DNA of 64,000 bases from CAADGL01 sp964643885 (GCA_964643885.1 CAZXUI010000013.1:1-64000); one strand, 5' to 3'. Positions 8,907 through 17,841 are shown, numbered from the stretch's first letter. A program made the numbers and translations. The notes: generated by a model from the letters alone, not told the origin.

Positions 8907-9791
8907 GTGAGCCGCGCCCGCGCCAACCTGCTTGCCGGCCTGCTCTGGACCGCCCCGTGGTGGCTCGGCTTCCTTTTCTTCCTGGCCGGCCCGATGGCCA
9001 TCTCGCTCTACCTGAGCTTCTGCGACTATTCGCTGCTCCAGCCGCCCGTCGTCACCGGCAGCGCCAATTACGTCGAACTCGCCCGCGATCCCGTCTTTCA
9101 CAAGGCCGTCCGCAACACGCTCGTCTTCGCCGCGACCGCGATCCCGCTGGCCACCGTGCTCGCCATCCTGCTGGCGATCCTGCTGAATCAGCGCGTCCGC
9201 GGCCAGGCCTTCTTCCGCGCCTGCATCTTCGTGCCCAGCGTCGTGCCGCTCGTCGCCGCCGCCGTCGTCTGGATGTGGATGCTCAACCCCGAGTTGGGCC
9301 TGATCAATCAAATCCCGCGGGCGCTGGGCCTGGACGGCCCGCTCTGGCTCGAATCGCCGCGCTGGGCCATGGCCGCTCTGGTCCTCGTCTATCTCTGGCT
9401 CGTCGGCTCGCCCGTCGTCATCTACCTGGCCGGTCTTCAGGAAGTCCCCGAGGAGCTCTACGAGGCCGCCCGCATCGACGGCGCGGGCCCCGTCGGCCGC
9501 TTCCGCCACGTGACGCTGCCCTCGCTCAGCCCGGTGATTCTCTTCAACGTGGTGGTCGCCCTGATCGCCGCGTGGCAGATATTCGCGCTGCCCTACGTGA
9601 TGTGGCGCACGCGCCCCGGACCCGACCGCGCCGTCTATTTCTACACGATGTATCTCTACGACAACGCGTTCCGCTATCTGAAGATGGGCTACGCCAGCGC
9701 GATGGCCTGGGTGCAGCTATTGATCATTCTCGCCCTGACCGGCCTGATCTTCCTGCTCAGCCGCCGCCTGGTCTATTACCGGGGAGCCTGA
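8907..9791 (+). CDS. Sugar ABC transporter permease (MalF/UgpA-like)
   Basis: The 294-residue inner-membrane protein has six predicted membrane segments and the EAA motif (EELYEAARIDGAGPVGRF) that docks on the ATPase. GTG at 8907 is taken as the start because GAGGGG lies about 6 bases before it and the first membrane helix follows at once. It pairs with the downstream permease to form the translocation pore for the sugar delivered by the upstream binding protein. It lies 16 bp after that gene and 6 bp before the next. Confidence 0.93.
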   Translation: MSRARANLLAGLLWTAPWWLGFLFFLAGPMAISLYLSFCDYSLLQPPVVTGSANYVELARDPVFHKAVRNTLVFAATAIPLATVLAILLAILLNQRVRGQAFFRACIFVPSVVPLVAAAVVWMWMLNPELGLINQIPRALGLDGPLWLESPRWAMAALVLVYLWLVGSPVVIYLAGLQEVPEELYEAARIDGAGPVGRFRHVTLPSLSPVILFNVVVALIAAWQIFALPYVMWRTRPGPDRAVYFYTMYLYDNAFRYLKMGYASAMAWVQLLIILALTGLIFLLSRRLVYYRGA

Positions 9792-9797
9792 CGCCGC

Positions 9798-10643
9798 ATG
9801 ACCGCCCGCCGCACCAGAACGCTGACCACCGCCGCGACCTACGCCGCGCTCGCGGCCGTCTGCCTGCTCTTCGTCCTGCCGCTGATCTGGATGTTGGCGC
9901 TGAGCTTCAAGCCCACGCACGAGGTGATGCGGACGCCGCCGACGTTCTTCCCCGAGCAGCCGACGCTCGAGCCCTACGCCGCCGTCACCCGCTCGGAGAG
10001 CTTCGATTTCCTGCTCTACGCCCGCAACACGCTCATCATCACCGTGCTCAGCCTGGCAGGCATGCTCATCTCCAGCTCGATCGCCGCCTACGGCTTCGCC
10101 CGCATCCGCTTCCCCGGCCGCGGCCTGATGTTCGGCATCTGCCTGGCCACGATGATGATCCCGTTTCCGGTGATCATGGTGCCGACCTACATCATCTTCA
10201 AACATCTCGGCTGGATCGGCACCTTCAAGCCGCTCTGGGTGCCGGCCTTCTTCGGCTCGGCCTTCAACGTCTTCCTGCTGCGGCAGTTCTTCCTGGGAAT
10301 CCCCGTCGAGCTCGAGGAATCCGCCCGCCTCGACGGCTGCTCCACCTGGGGCTGCTTCTGGCACATCGCCCTCCCGCTGGCCAAGCCGGCCCTGGCCGTC
10401 GTGGCCCTCTTCCATTTTCTGACGACGTGGAACGACCTGGTCGGGCCGCTGATTTACCTCTCGCACCAGGAGCAATACACGCTCGCGCTCGGGCTTCAGG
10501 CGCTCCAGAGCCGCGCCGGCGACACGCCCTGGAACCAGCTCATGGCCGCCTCGACCTTGCTGATCCTGCCGGTGATCCTGCTGTTCCTGCTGGCGCAGGA
10601 GACCTTTGTCCGCGGCATCTCGACGACGGGGATCAAGGGGTAG
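9798..10643 (+). CDS. Sugar ABC transporter permease (MalG/UgpE-like)
   Basis: The 281-residue product is the second permease. Six membrane segments are visible, with the MalG-type periplasmic loop after the first helix (SFKPTHEVM) and the EAA loop VELEESARLDGCSTWGCF. The C-terminus has the RGISTTGIKG ending common to the family. It starts 6 bp after the first permease and ends the operon. No clear T-run terminator was seen in the 83 bp before the convergent kinase gene. Confidence 0.93.
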   Translation: MTARRTRTLTTAATYAALAAVCLLFVLPLIWMLALSFKPTHEVMRTPPTFFPEQPTLEPYAAVTRSESFDFLLYARNTLIITVLSLAGMLISSSIAAYGFARIRFPGRGLMFGICLATMMIPFPVIMVPTYIIFKHLGWIGTFKPLWVPAFFGSAFNVFLLRQFFLGIPVELEESARLDGCSTWGCFWHIALPLAKPALAVVALFHFLTTWNDLVGPLIYLSHQEQYTLALGLQALQSRAGDTPWNQLMAASTLLILPVILLFLLAQETFVRGISTTGIKG

Positions 10644-10726
10644 GTAGAACGCGAGTGCACGCGCCCGCGCGCGTCAATCCTATGCCACAACGGACGCGTG
10701 CTCGGCACACCCTCTTTCGGGCGCCA

Positions 10727-12439
10727 TCAGGAGAAGACCGCCGGCGGGACGCCCGCGCTGCCCGGCTTCGGCCGGCTCGCGTCGGCCGAGAGCGTCTCGT
10801 GCACGGCCGGCGCGCCCGGACCGACGAACCGCACGCTGGAGCGTGTGTCGCGCGCCAGCGGCCGGACGGCGGCCGATTCCTGCGTCGGGAAGGTGACCGT
10901 GAAGCTCGACCCCTTGCCCTTGCGCGAGCGGACGTAGATTCGCCCCCCGCTCTGCTCGACCACCTCGCGCACGATGGCCAGACCCAGCCCCGTCCCCGGA
11001 ATCGCCGCCTCCAGCGCGTTATTGCCGCGCCGAAAGGCGTCGAAAACGGACCCGTTCTCCTCCGGCCGCACGATCTCGGCGATGCTCTGTGCGTCGAGCC
11101 CCATTCCCGTGTCGGTCACCGTCACGGCCACCTGGTCGCCCGGAAGCGGCGCCGCGTCGATGGCTTCCCGGGCATCGCCCTCGGCATATTCGCCGCTCTC
11201 CGGCCCGCCGACGCGCCGCCCGAGCTGATCGACCGCCGTCACCGGCCCGACCGTCACGGAGACGGTTCCCGGCCCCGGCGTGTACTTGATCGCGTTGTCC
11301 AGCAGGTTGCTCAGACAGTCCGTCAGGTCGGCCGGGTCGACCAGCGCGCTGGTCTCCGCATACTCGGGCAAATGCAGATCGAGCCGAACTCCCTTGCCCT
11401 CGGCCACGGCCGCGTAGCGGGTGCAGACTTCGCGGGCGACGCGGGCCACGTCGCAGACGGAGTGCCGGTGACGGCTCGGATCGGCCCGCTGGACGCGCGC
11501 CAGCGTGAGCAGCTCCGTCACCTGCTGCACGCCTTCGCGGCAGCGCTGACGGATTCGCTCGTAGGTGCGCGCGAGGGCCTCCGGCGGCACGACGCTGTCG
11601 GCCAGCAGCCCGGCCAGCGTCTCGATCGAGACCAGCGGCCCCTTGAGCTGGTGGGCGGCCACCTGGAGCAGCCGCGCCCGCCTCTGCTGGAGGTCCGCCA
11701 TCGCCACGCCCGACTGCCGCAGCGCAGCGTGCGCCTCGTAGAGCTCGCGCTCGCGCCGCTCCAGCCGCCCTGTGATGTGCAGCGTGAAATAGAGCATCGC
11801 GAAGACGCCCGCGGCCATCACGACCAGCGCCGCGGCCACGTAATCGATTCGCGCGTACAGCCCCGGTGAGGCCACCTGCGGCAGAAACTCGTAGTGAGGC
11901 GAAATCCAGCCGGACAGCTCGCCCACGCCGACCGCCGCGAACAGCAGCACCGCCCAGGCGCCCTGCCCGACCGCGTGCCACGGCCGCAGCAGCAGCGCGC
12001 TGATGCTCATGTGAAGCAGGTAGAAGAGGGCCAGCGGATTCTCGACCCCGCCGGTGTAGCGCAGAATCAGCGTCAGCACGAGCAGGTCGACGCCCACCTG
12101 GGCGTTGGCGAACCGGAGCGCGCTGGGCGTGATGCGCGTCTCTTCGGCCGGCAGCCGCCGCAAGCGCTCGAGCAGCGAGCGCTCGACCGACATCCACACG
12201 AGGTTGACCAGCGCCAGCAGCAGGATGGGGACCACCACCAGCGGCGGGCGGACGGCGGCGGGGCTGATGAAGCGCTCCAGCGCCAGGGCGGCCAGCGCCA
12301 CCGCCACGAACGCCCACCGCAGGCGGATGAACCAGTGCGACTCGAGCAGCGAGGTGAGCGCCCCGCTGCGCGCCTCTGCCCGCGGAGGCGGCGGGATCGG
12401 CGGCGAGATCGGCTCTCCGAGCGGGCCGAAGAGGGTCAC
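10727..12439 (-). CDS. Membrane sensor histidine kinase
   Basis: The 570-residue protein has about six membrane segments (residues 38-225), a coiled-coil linker, and a HisKA domain with the phospho-acceptor in AAHQLKGPLVS (His263). A HATPase domain follows with N-box NLLDNAIKYTP (378-388), G1 DTGMGL (443-448) and G2 GTGLGLAIV. The membrane part resembles RegB/PrrB-type sensors, which respond to respiratory redox state, but no redox cysteine assignment is attempted. The GTG start overlaps the response-regulator stop by 4 bases, so the two are co-translated. The last residues (GSAGVPPAVFS) look like an intergenic repeat word read into the frame. Confidence 0.9.
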   Translation of the reverse strand: MTLFGPLGEPISPPIPPPPRAEARSGALTSLLESHWFIRLRWAFVAVALAALALERFISPAAVRPPLVVVPILLLALVNLVWMSVERSLLERLRRLPAEETRITPSALRFANAQVGVDLLVLTLILRYTGGVENPLALFYLLHMSISALLLRPWHAVGQGAWAVLLFAAVGVGELSGWISPHYEFLPQVASPGLYARIDYVAAALVVMAAGVFAMLYFTLHITGRLERRERELYEAHAALRQSGVAMADLQQRRARLLQVAAHQLKGPLVSIETLAGLLADSVVPPEALARTYERIRQRCREGVQQVTELLTLARVQRADPSRHRHSVCDVARVAREVCTRYAAVAEGKGVRLDLHLPEYAETSALVDPADLTDCLSNLLDNAIKYTPGPGTVSVTVGPVTAVDQLGRRVGGPESGEYAEGDAREAIDAAPLPGDQVAVTVTDTGMGLDAQSIAEIVRPEENGSVFDAFRRGNNALEAAIPGTGLGLAIVREVVEQSGGRIYVRSRKGKGSSFTVTFPTQESAAVRPLARDTRSSVRFVGPGAPAVHETLSADASRPKPGSAGVPPAVFS

Positions 12440-12846
12440 GCACCTACCTCCCGCGAGCTCAGCGCGCGGCTGACCGCCTCGCGCAGCGTCGCGGCCTCGA
12501 TCGGCTTCTCCAGGAAGCGCTCGACCGGCAGGAACTCCGTGCCCACGTCGTGGGCGAAATCGAACCCGAAGGACTGCCCCACCGCCGAGAGCACGATGAT
12601 CGGAATCTCACGCAGCAGGGGGTCCTTGCGAATCTCGTAGACGAGGTGAAATCCCTCCGTCGGCGAGGCCATCATGATGTCCAGTAGCAGCACGTCCGGC
12701 GGGTCGGCCCGCATCGCGTCCAAGCCGGCCGGACCGGTCGATGCACACTCGACTCGGCAGCCCTCCGGCTCGAGGATCATCTTCACCGCGTCGTGCACCA
12801 GCGGGTCGTCGTCGATCGTCAGTACATGCGCCTTGCTTTCCTTCAT
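12436..12846 (-). CDS. Single-domain response regulator
   Basis: The 136-residue product is a lone receiver domain. It has the acidic pocket IDDD (11-14), phospho-acceptor Asp56 in DVLLLDIMM, the conserved Ser87 in IVLSAVG and Lys114 in LEKP. There is no output domain, so it works by protein contact or as a relay. GGAGA lies 7 bases before the ATG at 12846. Its stop overlaps the kinase start, which makes it the kinase's likely partner. The loop after the active-site Asp (MMASPTEGFHLVYEI) is longer than usual. Confidence 0.92.
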   Translation of the reverse strand: MKESKAHVLTIDDDPLVHDAVKMILEPEGCRVECASTGPAGLDAMRADPPDVLLLDIMMASPTEGFHLVYEIRKDPLLREIPIIVLSAVGQSFGFDFAHDVGTEFLPVERFLEKPIEAATLREAVSRALSSREVGA

Positions 12847-12878
12847 CGCGGCGTCTCCATGCGCACGCCCAGGTCGGC

Positions 12879-14156
12879 CTACGCGCCCACCTGCGCCTTG
12901 ATCCACTCTGTCGTCACGGACTTCGGACGCGTGATCGGCGCGCCGATTCCACGGCTCAGCACCAGTTGCGCCAGCAGCCCCAGCGCCCGCGAGACCGCGA
13001 ACACAACCGTGTAGTAGCTCAGCTCCGTCAGGCCGAAGTGATACAGCAGCGCCCCGCTGCCCGCGTCGACGTTCGGCCACGGGTTTTTGGCCTTGCCCTG
13101 CTCGCGCAGGACGCCCGGCACGACCTTGAACGCCAGGTCCATGATCTGAAGCAGCGGGCTGCCGCGGCCGACGCGCTGCGCGAACGCGTGCAGCGCCTCG
13201 AAGCGCGGGTCCGTGCAGCGCAGCACGGCGTGCCCGTAGCCCGGCACGACGCGGCCGCTCTCGAGCAGCCTCCAGCAGTACTGCTTGAACTGCTCCTCGC
13301 TCGGCACCCCGCCGAACTCGCGCTGCACATCCAGCAGAAAGCCCACGCACTCCTGGCTCGCCAGGCCGTGCAGCGGGCCCGCCAGCCCGTCGAGACCGGC
13401 CGACACCGCGTAATACGGGTCCGCCAGCGACGACCCCACCACGTGGCACGTGAACGCACTCACGTTTCCGCCTTCGTGGTCGCAGTGCAGCGTCAGATAC
13501 AGCCGCATCAGCTCCGCGAACCTGCCCGTCGGGTCCGGTATCCCCAGCAGATGCGCGTAGCCCGCCGCCCAGTCCAGTTTCGGGTTCGGCGGCAGGGGGT
13601 CTCCCTTGCCAAAGCGCAGCCGATAGACGGCCGCCGCGATTGCCGGCAGCTTGGCCAGCAGTTGCAGCGCATCCTCCAGCACCGGCACCCAGTACTCGTC
13701 CTTGCGCAGGCCGGCCGAGTAGCGCTCGCGGAAGCGCGAGTCCCGCTCGAGGGCCACGATGGCCGCGTCCAGCATCTCCATCGGATGCGCGTCGCCGGGC
13801 AGGTCGCGAAGCACGCGCCAGATGTAGTCCGGGACGTACGCCCGCTCGCGCAGATCGCCCTGAAGCGCCGCCAGCGCCTGGGCGTCCGGCAGCTCACCGG
13901 TGCACAGCAGGTAGAAGATTTCCTCCGGCAGGCGGTCGGTCAGCTCGCTGATCGGCCGGCCGCGGATCAGCAGACCGCGGTTCGGGTCCACATCCGACGT
14001 GTCGCAGACCAGGCCGCGTACGTCGCGCATGCCGCCGTACGCCTGGGCGACCGTAACCTGCGAGATGACTTTGTCGCCGTGGTTGGCGACCAGCTTGCGA
14101 ATCTCTTCGCGCCAGGCGGGGATTTTCTCCGTGAGCTTGGACTGCAAGGTCGACAT
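12879..14156 (-). CDS. gltA: Citrate synthase, type I (eukaryote-like) family
   Basis: The 425-residue enzyme condenses oxaloacetate and acetyl-CoA to citrate. It carries the pattern of mitochondrial-type enzymes: RGLVCDTSDVDPNRGLLIRG near the start, the catalytic histidine in HCDHEGGNVSAF (His227), the second in GYGHAVLRCTDPRF (His309) and the aspartate in NVDAGSGALL (Asp364). All three catalytic residues are present. This differs from the hexameric NADH-regulated type II enzymes common in bacteria. It is transcribed leftward toward the two-component pair, 32 bp from the response regulator. A complex GC hairpin region precedes it. Confidence 0.93.
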   Translation of the reverse strand: MSTLQSKLTEKIPAWREEIRKLVANHGDKVISQVTVAQAYGGMRDVRGLVCDTSDVDPNRGLLIRGRPISELTDRLPEEIFYLLCTGELPDAQALAALQGDLRERAYVPDYIWRVLRDLPGDAHPMEMLDAAIVALERDSRFRERYSAGLRKDEYWVPVLEDALQLLAKLPAIAAAVYRLRFGKGDPLPPNPKLDWAAGYAHLLGIPDPTGRFAELMRLYLTLHCDHEGGNVSAFTCHVVGSSLADPYYAVSAGLDGLAGPLHGLASQECVGFLLDVQREFGGVPSEEQFKQYCWRLLESGRVVPGYGHAVLRCTDPRFEALHAFAQRVGRGSPLLQIMDLAFKVVPGVLREQGKAKNPWPNVDAGSGALLYHFGLTELSYYTVVFAVSRALGLLAQLVLSRGIGAPITRPKSVTTEWIKAQVGA

Positions 14157-14512
14157 GTTCTGCGTCCCCTCGCCAGCAGCACCGCGCGGGCCCTGGTGCG
14201 CCCGCCCGGCTTCCGGCTATGCCGGACAGGCCCGGCGGAGCCCGGGCGGTACGGCCGGCGGAAAGTGGTTGAACAGGGCGCGCACCATGAAATCCACCTG
14301 GCAAGGCTTGTGCCGCGCGAAGCCAAAGCCGGACGGAGGGGGTTGAGAACGGTGCGATCCGCCGCTGGGACCCCGTAAACGGGGCGATTGGCCCCGCCGG
14401 CTGACCCGGACCGCTGCTGAAACCCCGCGTACGGGGCCGCGGGGCGGCCGGCCCGGCAGCATGGGTATCCGGAACTGTGTGAGGACCCGCACCCGGGGCC
14501 GGATGGTGCGCA
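14157..14512. other. Noncoding region upstream of citrate synthase, with GC hairpins
   Basis: No gene is supported. It contains an extended imperfect hairpin (about 14200-14255, CCCGCCCGG pairing with CCGGGCGG) in the citrate synthase leader. Two consecutive small hairpins, CCCCGT-AA-ACGGGG and CCCCGCGTACGGGG, lie near 14370 and 14425. They could shape the leader RNA of the leftward citrate synthase gene. No confident promoter was found. Confidence 0.4.
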
Positions 14513-14552
14513 GAAAAAGCGACGCGGCCCGCATTTCTGCGAGCCGCGCCGC
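14513..14552 (-). terminator. Rho-independent terminator of the flagellin gene
   Basis: Read on the minus strand, a 14-bp GC-rich stem (14552-14539 pairing with 14532-14519, loop AGAAAT, two imperfect pairs) is followed directly by TTTTT (14518-14514). It lies about 110 bp after the flagellin stop at 14661. A second imperfect stem without a T-run (GAGCCGGCCG/CGGCCGGCTC, about 14586-14637) lies between them. Confidence 0.8.
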
Positions 14553-14660
14553 CGCTGTCGGATCCCGATCCTCAGTTCTGCTTTCGAGCCGGCCGTCCGG
14601 CGGCGCCGGAGGAGTAACTTCAGCCGCCGGCCGGCTCGTCGTCGCCTGGTTCGCCCGGTG

Positions 14661-16079
14661 TTACCCGAGCAGCGCCAGCACGCTCTGCGGCTGGGCGTTG
14701 GCGATCCGCAGCACGTTCGTGGCCGACTGCACCAGGATCTGCGCCCGCGTCAGGCTGCTGGTCTCGGTCGCGAAGTCGGTGTCGCGGATGGCGCTTTCGG
14801 CCGCGGTCGTGTTCTCGAGCGTGATGTCGAGCGAGTTGGACATCGTGTCCAGAATGTTCTTCTGGAAGCCGCCCAGCCGCCCGCGCAGCTCGGCCACCTG
14901 CGTCTGCGCCGCCCGCAGGATGCGCTGTGCGGTGGCGTAGTTCGCGGTCGCCAGGGCGTTGGCTTCGCCGCTGCCGAGCGAAGACAGGTAGCCGATCGAA
15001 CCGGTCCCGAGGCTGCTGCTCGAGACGTTCTGAAGGCCGATGCTCTCCTGCCCCGTGAGCGAGACGGTCGGCGTGATCATGAAGTCCGCGCCGCCGCCGG
15101 TGATGTTGAAGCTGCTCGAGCCCACGGTCGTGGCGAACGTGGCCGTCAGGTCCGCACGCAGGCTCAGCGACGCCGTCTGGAGCCGGATGTTCAGGCCGTC
15201 CGCGGTGGCTGCGATACCGTTGACCAGCGCGCTCACGTCGCGGCCGAAGTCCTTGTTGCTGCCCGCATCGCCGCCGGTCACGTTGAACGTGCCCGTCAGG
15301 GCCTTGACCGAGACGAACTGCTTGGAGCCGTACTCGGTGCTCGTGAAGCGCAGCGCGCTGCCGCTCACGTACGCCGACACGCCCGTCAGGTCGCGGCTCT
15401 GGTTGACGGCCGCGGCCACGTCCGCGATCGCCGCGCCCGACGTGAAGCTGAGCACTTCCGTGCCGAGTTTGCCCGAGACCTCGATCGTCGTCGTGCCGGC
15501 CCCGGTCGCCGAGGCGTTGTACGCCAGCGACGCGAGCTGCGCCGAAGCCGTGACCTCGACGACCACGTCGCGGTAGCCGCCGGTCGGAATCCGGGCGCCG
15601 TAGATATTCACCGAGGAGAAGTTCGAGCTGTTCACGCCCGAGGTGGTGTAGTCCAGCTCGCCGCTCAGCAGCTTGCGGCCGTTGAACTCGGTCGAGGCCG
15701 CGATCCGGTTGATCGAGGCCAGGATCGAGTCGATGTCGGCCTGGTTCGCGTCGCGCTCGGCCTCGGAGATGCCGGCTTCGTTGGCGCTGCGGTCGACCAG
15801 CGTCTCCAGGTCGGTCAGCAGCCGGTTGACTTCGTTCAGGCCGCTCTCGGCGACCGAGACGACGTTATTGGCCCGCACGATGTTGTACTGGGCCGCGTTG
15901 ATCGCCGTGATCTGCGCCCGCAACCCCTCGGACGCGATCAGCCCGGCCGGGTCATCCGCGCCGGTGTTGATCCGCAGACCCGTGCTCAGACGGGTCAGCG
16001 AGAGATTCAGCATGTTGTTCTGCCGGCTGTACACGCGGGCTGCAACCATCGCCGGAATGTTGCTGTTGATGCGGCTCAT
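14661..16079 (-). CDS. fliC: Flagellin (copy 1)
   Basis: The 472-residue protein has the conserved flagellin D0/D1 ends. The N-terminus reads MSRINSNIPAMVAARVY and contains LSTGLRINTGADDPAGLIAS. The C-terminus has LRAAQTQVAELRGRLGGFQKN, TAAESAIRDTDFA and ends QSVLALLG. The variable centre holds a Flagellin-IN-like segment (about residues 190-245). It is exported through the flagellar type III apparatus and polymerises into the filament. The GGAGG ribosome site lies in a small hairpin (16089-16100). It is the last gene of the flagellar block, followed by a terminator. Confidence 0.96.
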   Translation of the reverse strand: MSRINSNIPAMVAARVYSRQNNMLNLSLTRLSTGLRINTGADDPAGLIASEGLRAQITAINAAQYNIVRANNVVSVAESGLNEVNRLLTDLETLVDRSANEAGISEAERDANQADIDSILASINRIAASTEFNGRKLLSGELDYTTSGVNSSNFSSVNIYGARIPTGGYRDVVVEVTASAQLASLAYNASATGAGTTTIEVSGKLGTEVLSFTSGAAIADVAAAVNQSRDLTGVSAYVSGSALRFTSTEYGSKQFVSVKALTGTFNVTGGDAGSNKDFGRDVSALVNGIAATADGLNIRLQTASLSLRADLTATFATTVGSSSFNITGGGADFMITPTVSLTGQESIGLQNVSSSSLGTGSIGYLSSLGSGEANALATANYATAQRILRAAQTQVAELRGRLGGFQKNILDTMSNSLDITLENTTAAESAIRDTDFATETSSLTRAQILVQSATNVLRIANAQPQSVLALLG

Positions 16080-16088
16080 TGGACGTGT

Positions 16089-16100
16089 GCCTCCGAAGGC
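16089..16100 (-). promoter_or_regulatory. Hairpin over the flagellin 1 ribosome-binding site (possible CsrA site)
   Basis: The minus strand reads GCCTTCGGAGGC, a 4-bp stem GCCT/AGGC with loop TCGG. The GGAGG Shine-Dalgarno sequence is partly inside the loop and stem, 9 bases before the ATG. A second GGA (TCGGAGAG) lies just upstream. GGA in or at a hairpin loop over the ribosome site is the classical CsrA target layout; csrA itself is nearby. Confidence 0.45.
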
Positions 16101-16142
16101 TGTTCTCTCCGACTCGTCGTCGGATCACTCCGGCCGGGTGCT

Positions 16143-16158
16143 TGCCGCGCACCGGCCA
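16143..16158 (-). promoter_or_regulatory. Weak candidate sigma-54 promoter for flagellin 1
   Basis: The minus strand reads TGGCCGGTGCGCGGCA. The invariant GG and GC are exactly 10 bases apart, as sigma-54 requires, but the rest departs from TGGCACGN4TTGCA. The second flagellin has a similar word at the same kind of position (17950-17965). The GC lies about 65 bp upstream of the ATG. Confidence 0.3.
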
Positions 16159-16303
16159 AACTCTCTGCCCAACGCGACTCGTCGAAGTCACCGCCGGCTC
16201 CTCAGCCGGCCGTTGGACCGTTCGATTCGCAGTGGGCATCGACTTCGGGTGGCGGGCCCTTTAATAGACCGGGGCCTCTGTCAAGTCAGCGCGGGAGAAA
16301 TCG

Positions 16304-16345
16304 CCGGCCGACCGGTTCCGAGTTATCGGAGGACCGGCCGGCCGG
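16304..16345 (-). terminator. Strong hairpin downstream of flagellin 2
   Basis: The minus strand forms a 12-bp outer stem (CCGGCCGGCCGG with CCGGTCGGCCGG, one G-U pair) capped by an inner stem TCCGA/TCGGA with loop TAAC. The next bases are CGATTTCT, so there is only a short T-rich stretch. It lies 56 bp after the stop of flagellin 2 and probably ends or attenuates that transcript before flagellin 1. Confidence 0.55.
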
Positions 16346-16400
16346 GACGGTGGCGGTGTGTATTCTCGGGCCGTGCCCGGCCCGCGGGTCTTTGCTGCGC

Positions 16401-17840
16401 CTAGCCCAGCAGCCGCAGGACGTTCTGCGGCGTCTGCTGCGCCAGGGCCAGGACCGAGGTGCCCGCGCTGACCAGGATCTGGTTGCGGGCGAGCTGCGAC
16501 GTTTCATAGGCGAAGTCCGCGTCGCGGATGGTCGACTCCGACGCCGCCAGGTTCTCCATCGTGATCGTGAGCTGGTTGGCGTTCGTGTCGAGCGTGTTCT
16601 TCTCGAACGAGCCGAGCCGCCCGCGCAGCACGGCCACCTGGCGGATCGCTTCCTTGACGATCGACTGTGCCTCGGCCGACTTGCTCTTGATCAGCGAGTA
16701 GTCGCCGTCGGACTGGATCTGCGAGAGGAAGCCGACGGCGGTGTTTCCCAGGCGCGAGGCGGCCACCGACTGCACGCCGATGTTCACCTGGAGGTTGCTG
16801 TTGACCTCCGGTCCCACCTGGAACAGCGCTCCGCCGCTGGTGATCGCGAACGAGGTCGTGCCGACGCCGAAGTTGCGATTCAGCGTGAGCTGCATGTCGA
16901 GCACGGCCGTCTTGAGCGTAAGCGTGTTGCCGTCGCCCAGCGTCTGGGCGCCATTGATGAGGGCGGTGGCATCGCGGCCCTCGTCATCCTGGTCGATGAT
17001 CGTGCCGGCCTGGTCGCGGTAGGTGGTGAACTGTCCGCCGCCTGGCAGGGCCTTGACCGAGATGAACTGGCGGCTGCCCAGGTCGCGGCTCATCAGCGAG
17101 AAGCCGGCCTGGGGCGAGGCTGCGCTGAGCAGGGCGGCGCTGACGCCGGTGGCATCGCGGACGAGATTGATGGCCTCGATCATGCGGGAGGCGGTGGTGC
17201 CGGAGGCGAAGTTGAGGGTGGTCACGCCGACCGGTCCGCGAATCTCGATCGAGACGCTGTTGTTGACGGCCGAGGTCGGATAGAAGAGCTGGGCCGGCTG
17301 GGCCGACTGGATCACCTCGACGTTGACGGGGATGTAGGGCTGCGTGCCGAACTGCACGCCGTGGATCGCCAGCGTGTCGACAATGCTGTCATTGACGCCG
17401 CTGGTGATGTAGTCGAGCGAGCCGTTGAGCAGGTGCCGCCCGGCGAAGGTCGTGGTGTTGGCGATGCGGGTGATGCTCTCGATCGCCGAGTCGACCTGGA
17501 GCTGGTTCGCGCGGATCTCGTCTTCGGACAGCGCGCCGGTGTTTGCCGCCTCGACGATCAGGTCCTGGATGTCGTTCAGCAGCCGGGCGATCTCGTCCAG
17601 CGACCCCTCGGTCGTGGCGATGATGTTGCTGGCCCGCTGCGTGTTGACGATCGCCTGGTTGACCGCCTGAATCTCGGAGCGCAGCCGCTCCGAGGCGATC
17701 AGGCCGGCGGGGTCGTCGGCACCCCGCGTGATCCGCAGCCCGCTGGACAGCCGTTGAATCGTGCTGTTGAGCTGCTTGTACGAGCCGCCCAGGTGCCGCT
17801 GCGCGACCATTGCTCCGATGTTCGTGTTAATACGAGCCAT
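16401..17840 (-). CDS. fliC: Flagellin (copy 2)
   Basis: The 479-residue flagellin starts MARINTNIGAMVAQRHLGGSY. This start is chosen because AAGGAGG lies 7 bases upstream. It has the same conserved ends as copy 1 (LSSGLRITRGADDPAGLIAS; VAVLRGRLGSFEKNTLDTN; ASESTIRDADFA; ending QNVLRLLG) but a different central domain with a Flagellin-IN-like segment. The two copies are clearly diverged paralogues, which suggests a filament of mixed composition or alternative expression. The ribosome site is in the loop of a 5-bp stem, and csrA lies 150 bp upstream. Confidence 0.96.
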   Translation of the reverse strand: MARINTNIGAMVAQRHLGGSYKQLNSTIQRLSSGLRITRGADDPAGLIASERLRSEIQAVNQAIVNTQRASNIIATTEGSLDEIARLLNDIQDLIVEAANTGALSEDEIRANQLQVDSAIESITRIANTTTFAGRHLLNGSLDYITSGVNDSIVDTLAIHGVQFGTQPYIPVNVEVIQSAQPAQLFYPTSAVNNSVSIEIRGPVGVTTLNFASGTTASRMIEAINLVRDATGVSAALLSAASPQAGFSLMSRDLGSRQFISVKALPGGGQFTTYRDQAGTIIDQDDEGRDATALINGAQTLGDGNTLTLKTAVLDMQLTLNRNFGVGTTSFAITSGGALFQVGPEVNSNLQVNIGVQSVAASRLGNTAVGFLSQIQSDGDYSLIKSKSAEAQSIVKEAIRQVAVLRGRLGSFEKNTLDTNANQLTITMENLAASESTIRDADFAYETSQLARNQILVSAGTSVLALAQQTPQNVLRLLG

Positions 17841-17841
17841 T

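Noticed and set aside
8957..11869. Very long open frame (970 codons) across the permease genes
   Set aside because: It runs in another frame over two clear permease genes and into the antisense of the kinase; composition is Arg/Pro-rich with no domain. It is a high-GC artefact.
14287..14346. Short leader peptide gene (MKSTWQGLCR...) upstream of citrate synthase
   Set aside because: It is on the opposite strand to citrate synthase, has no good ribosome site and no relation to a regulated codon run.
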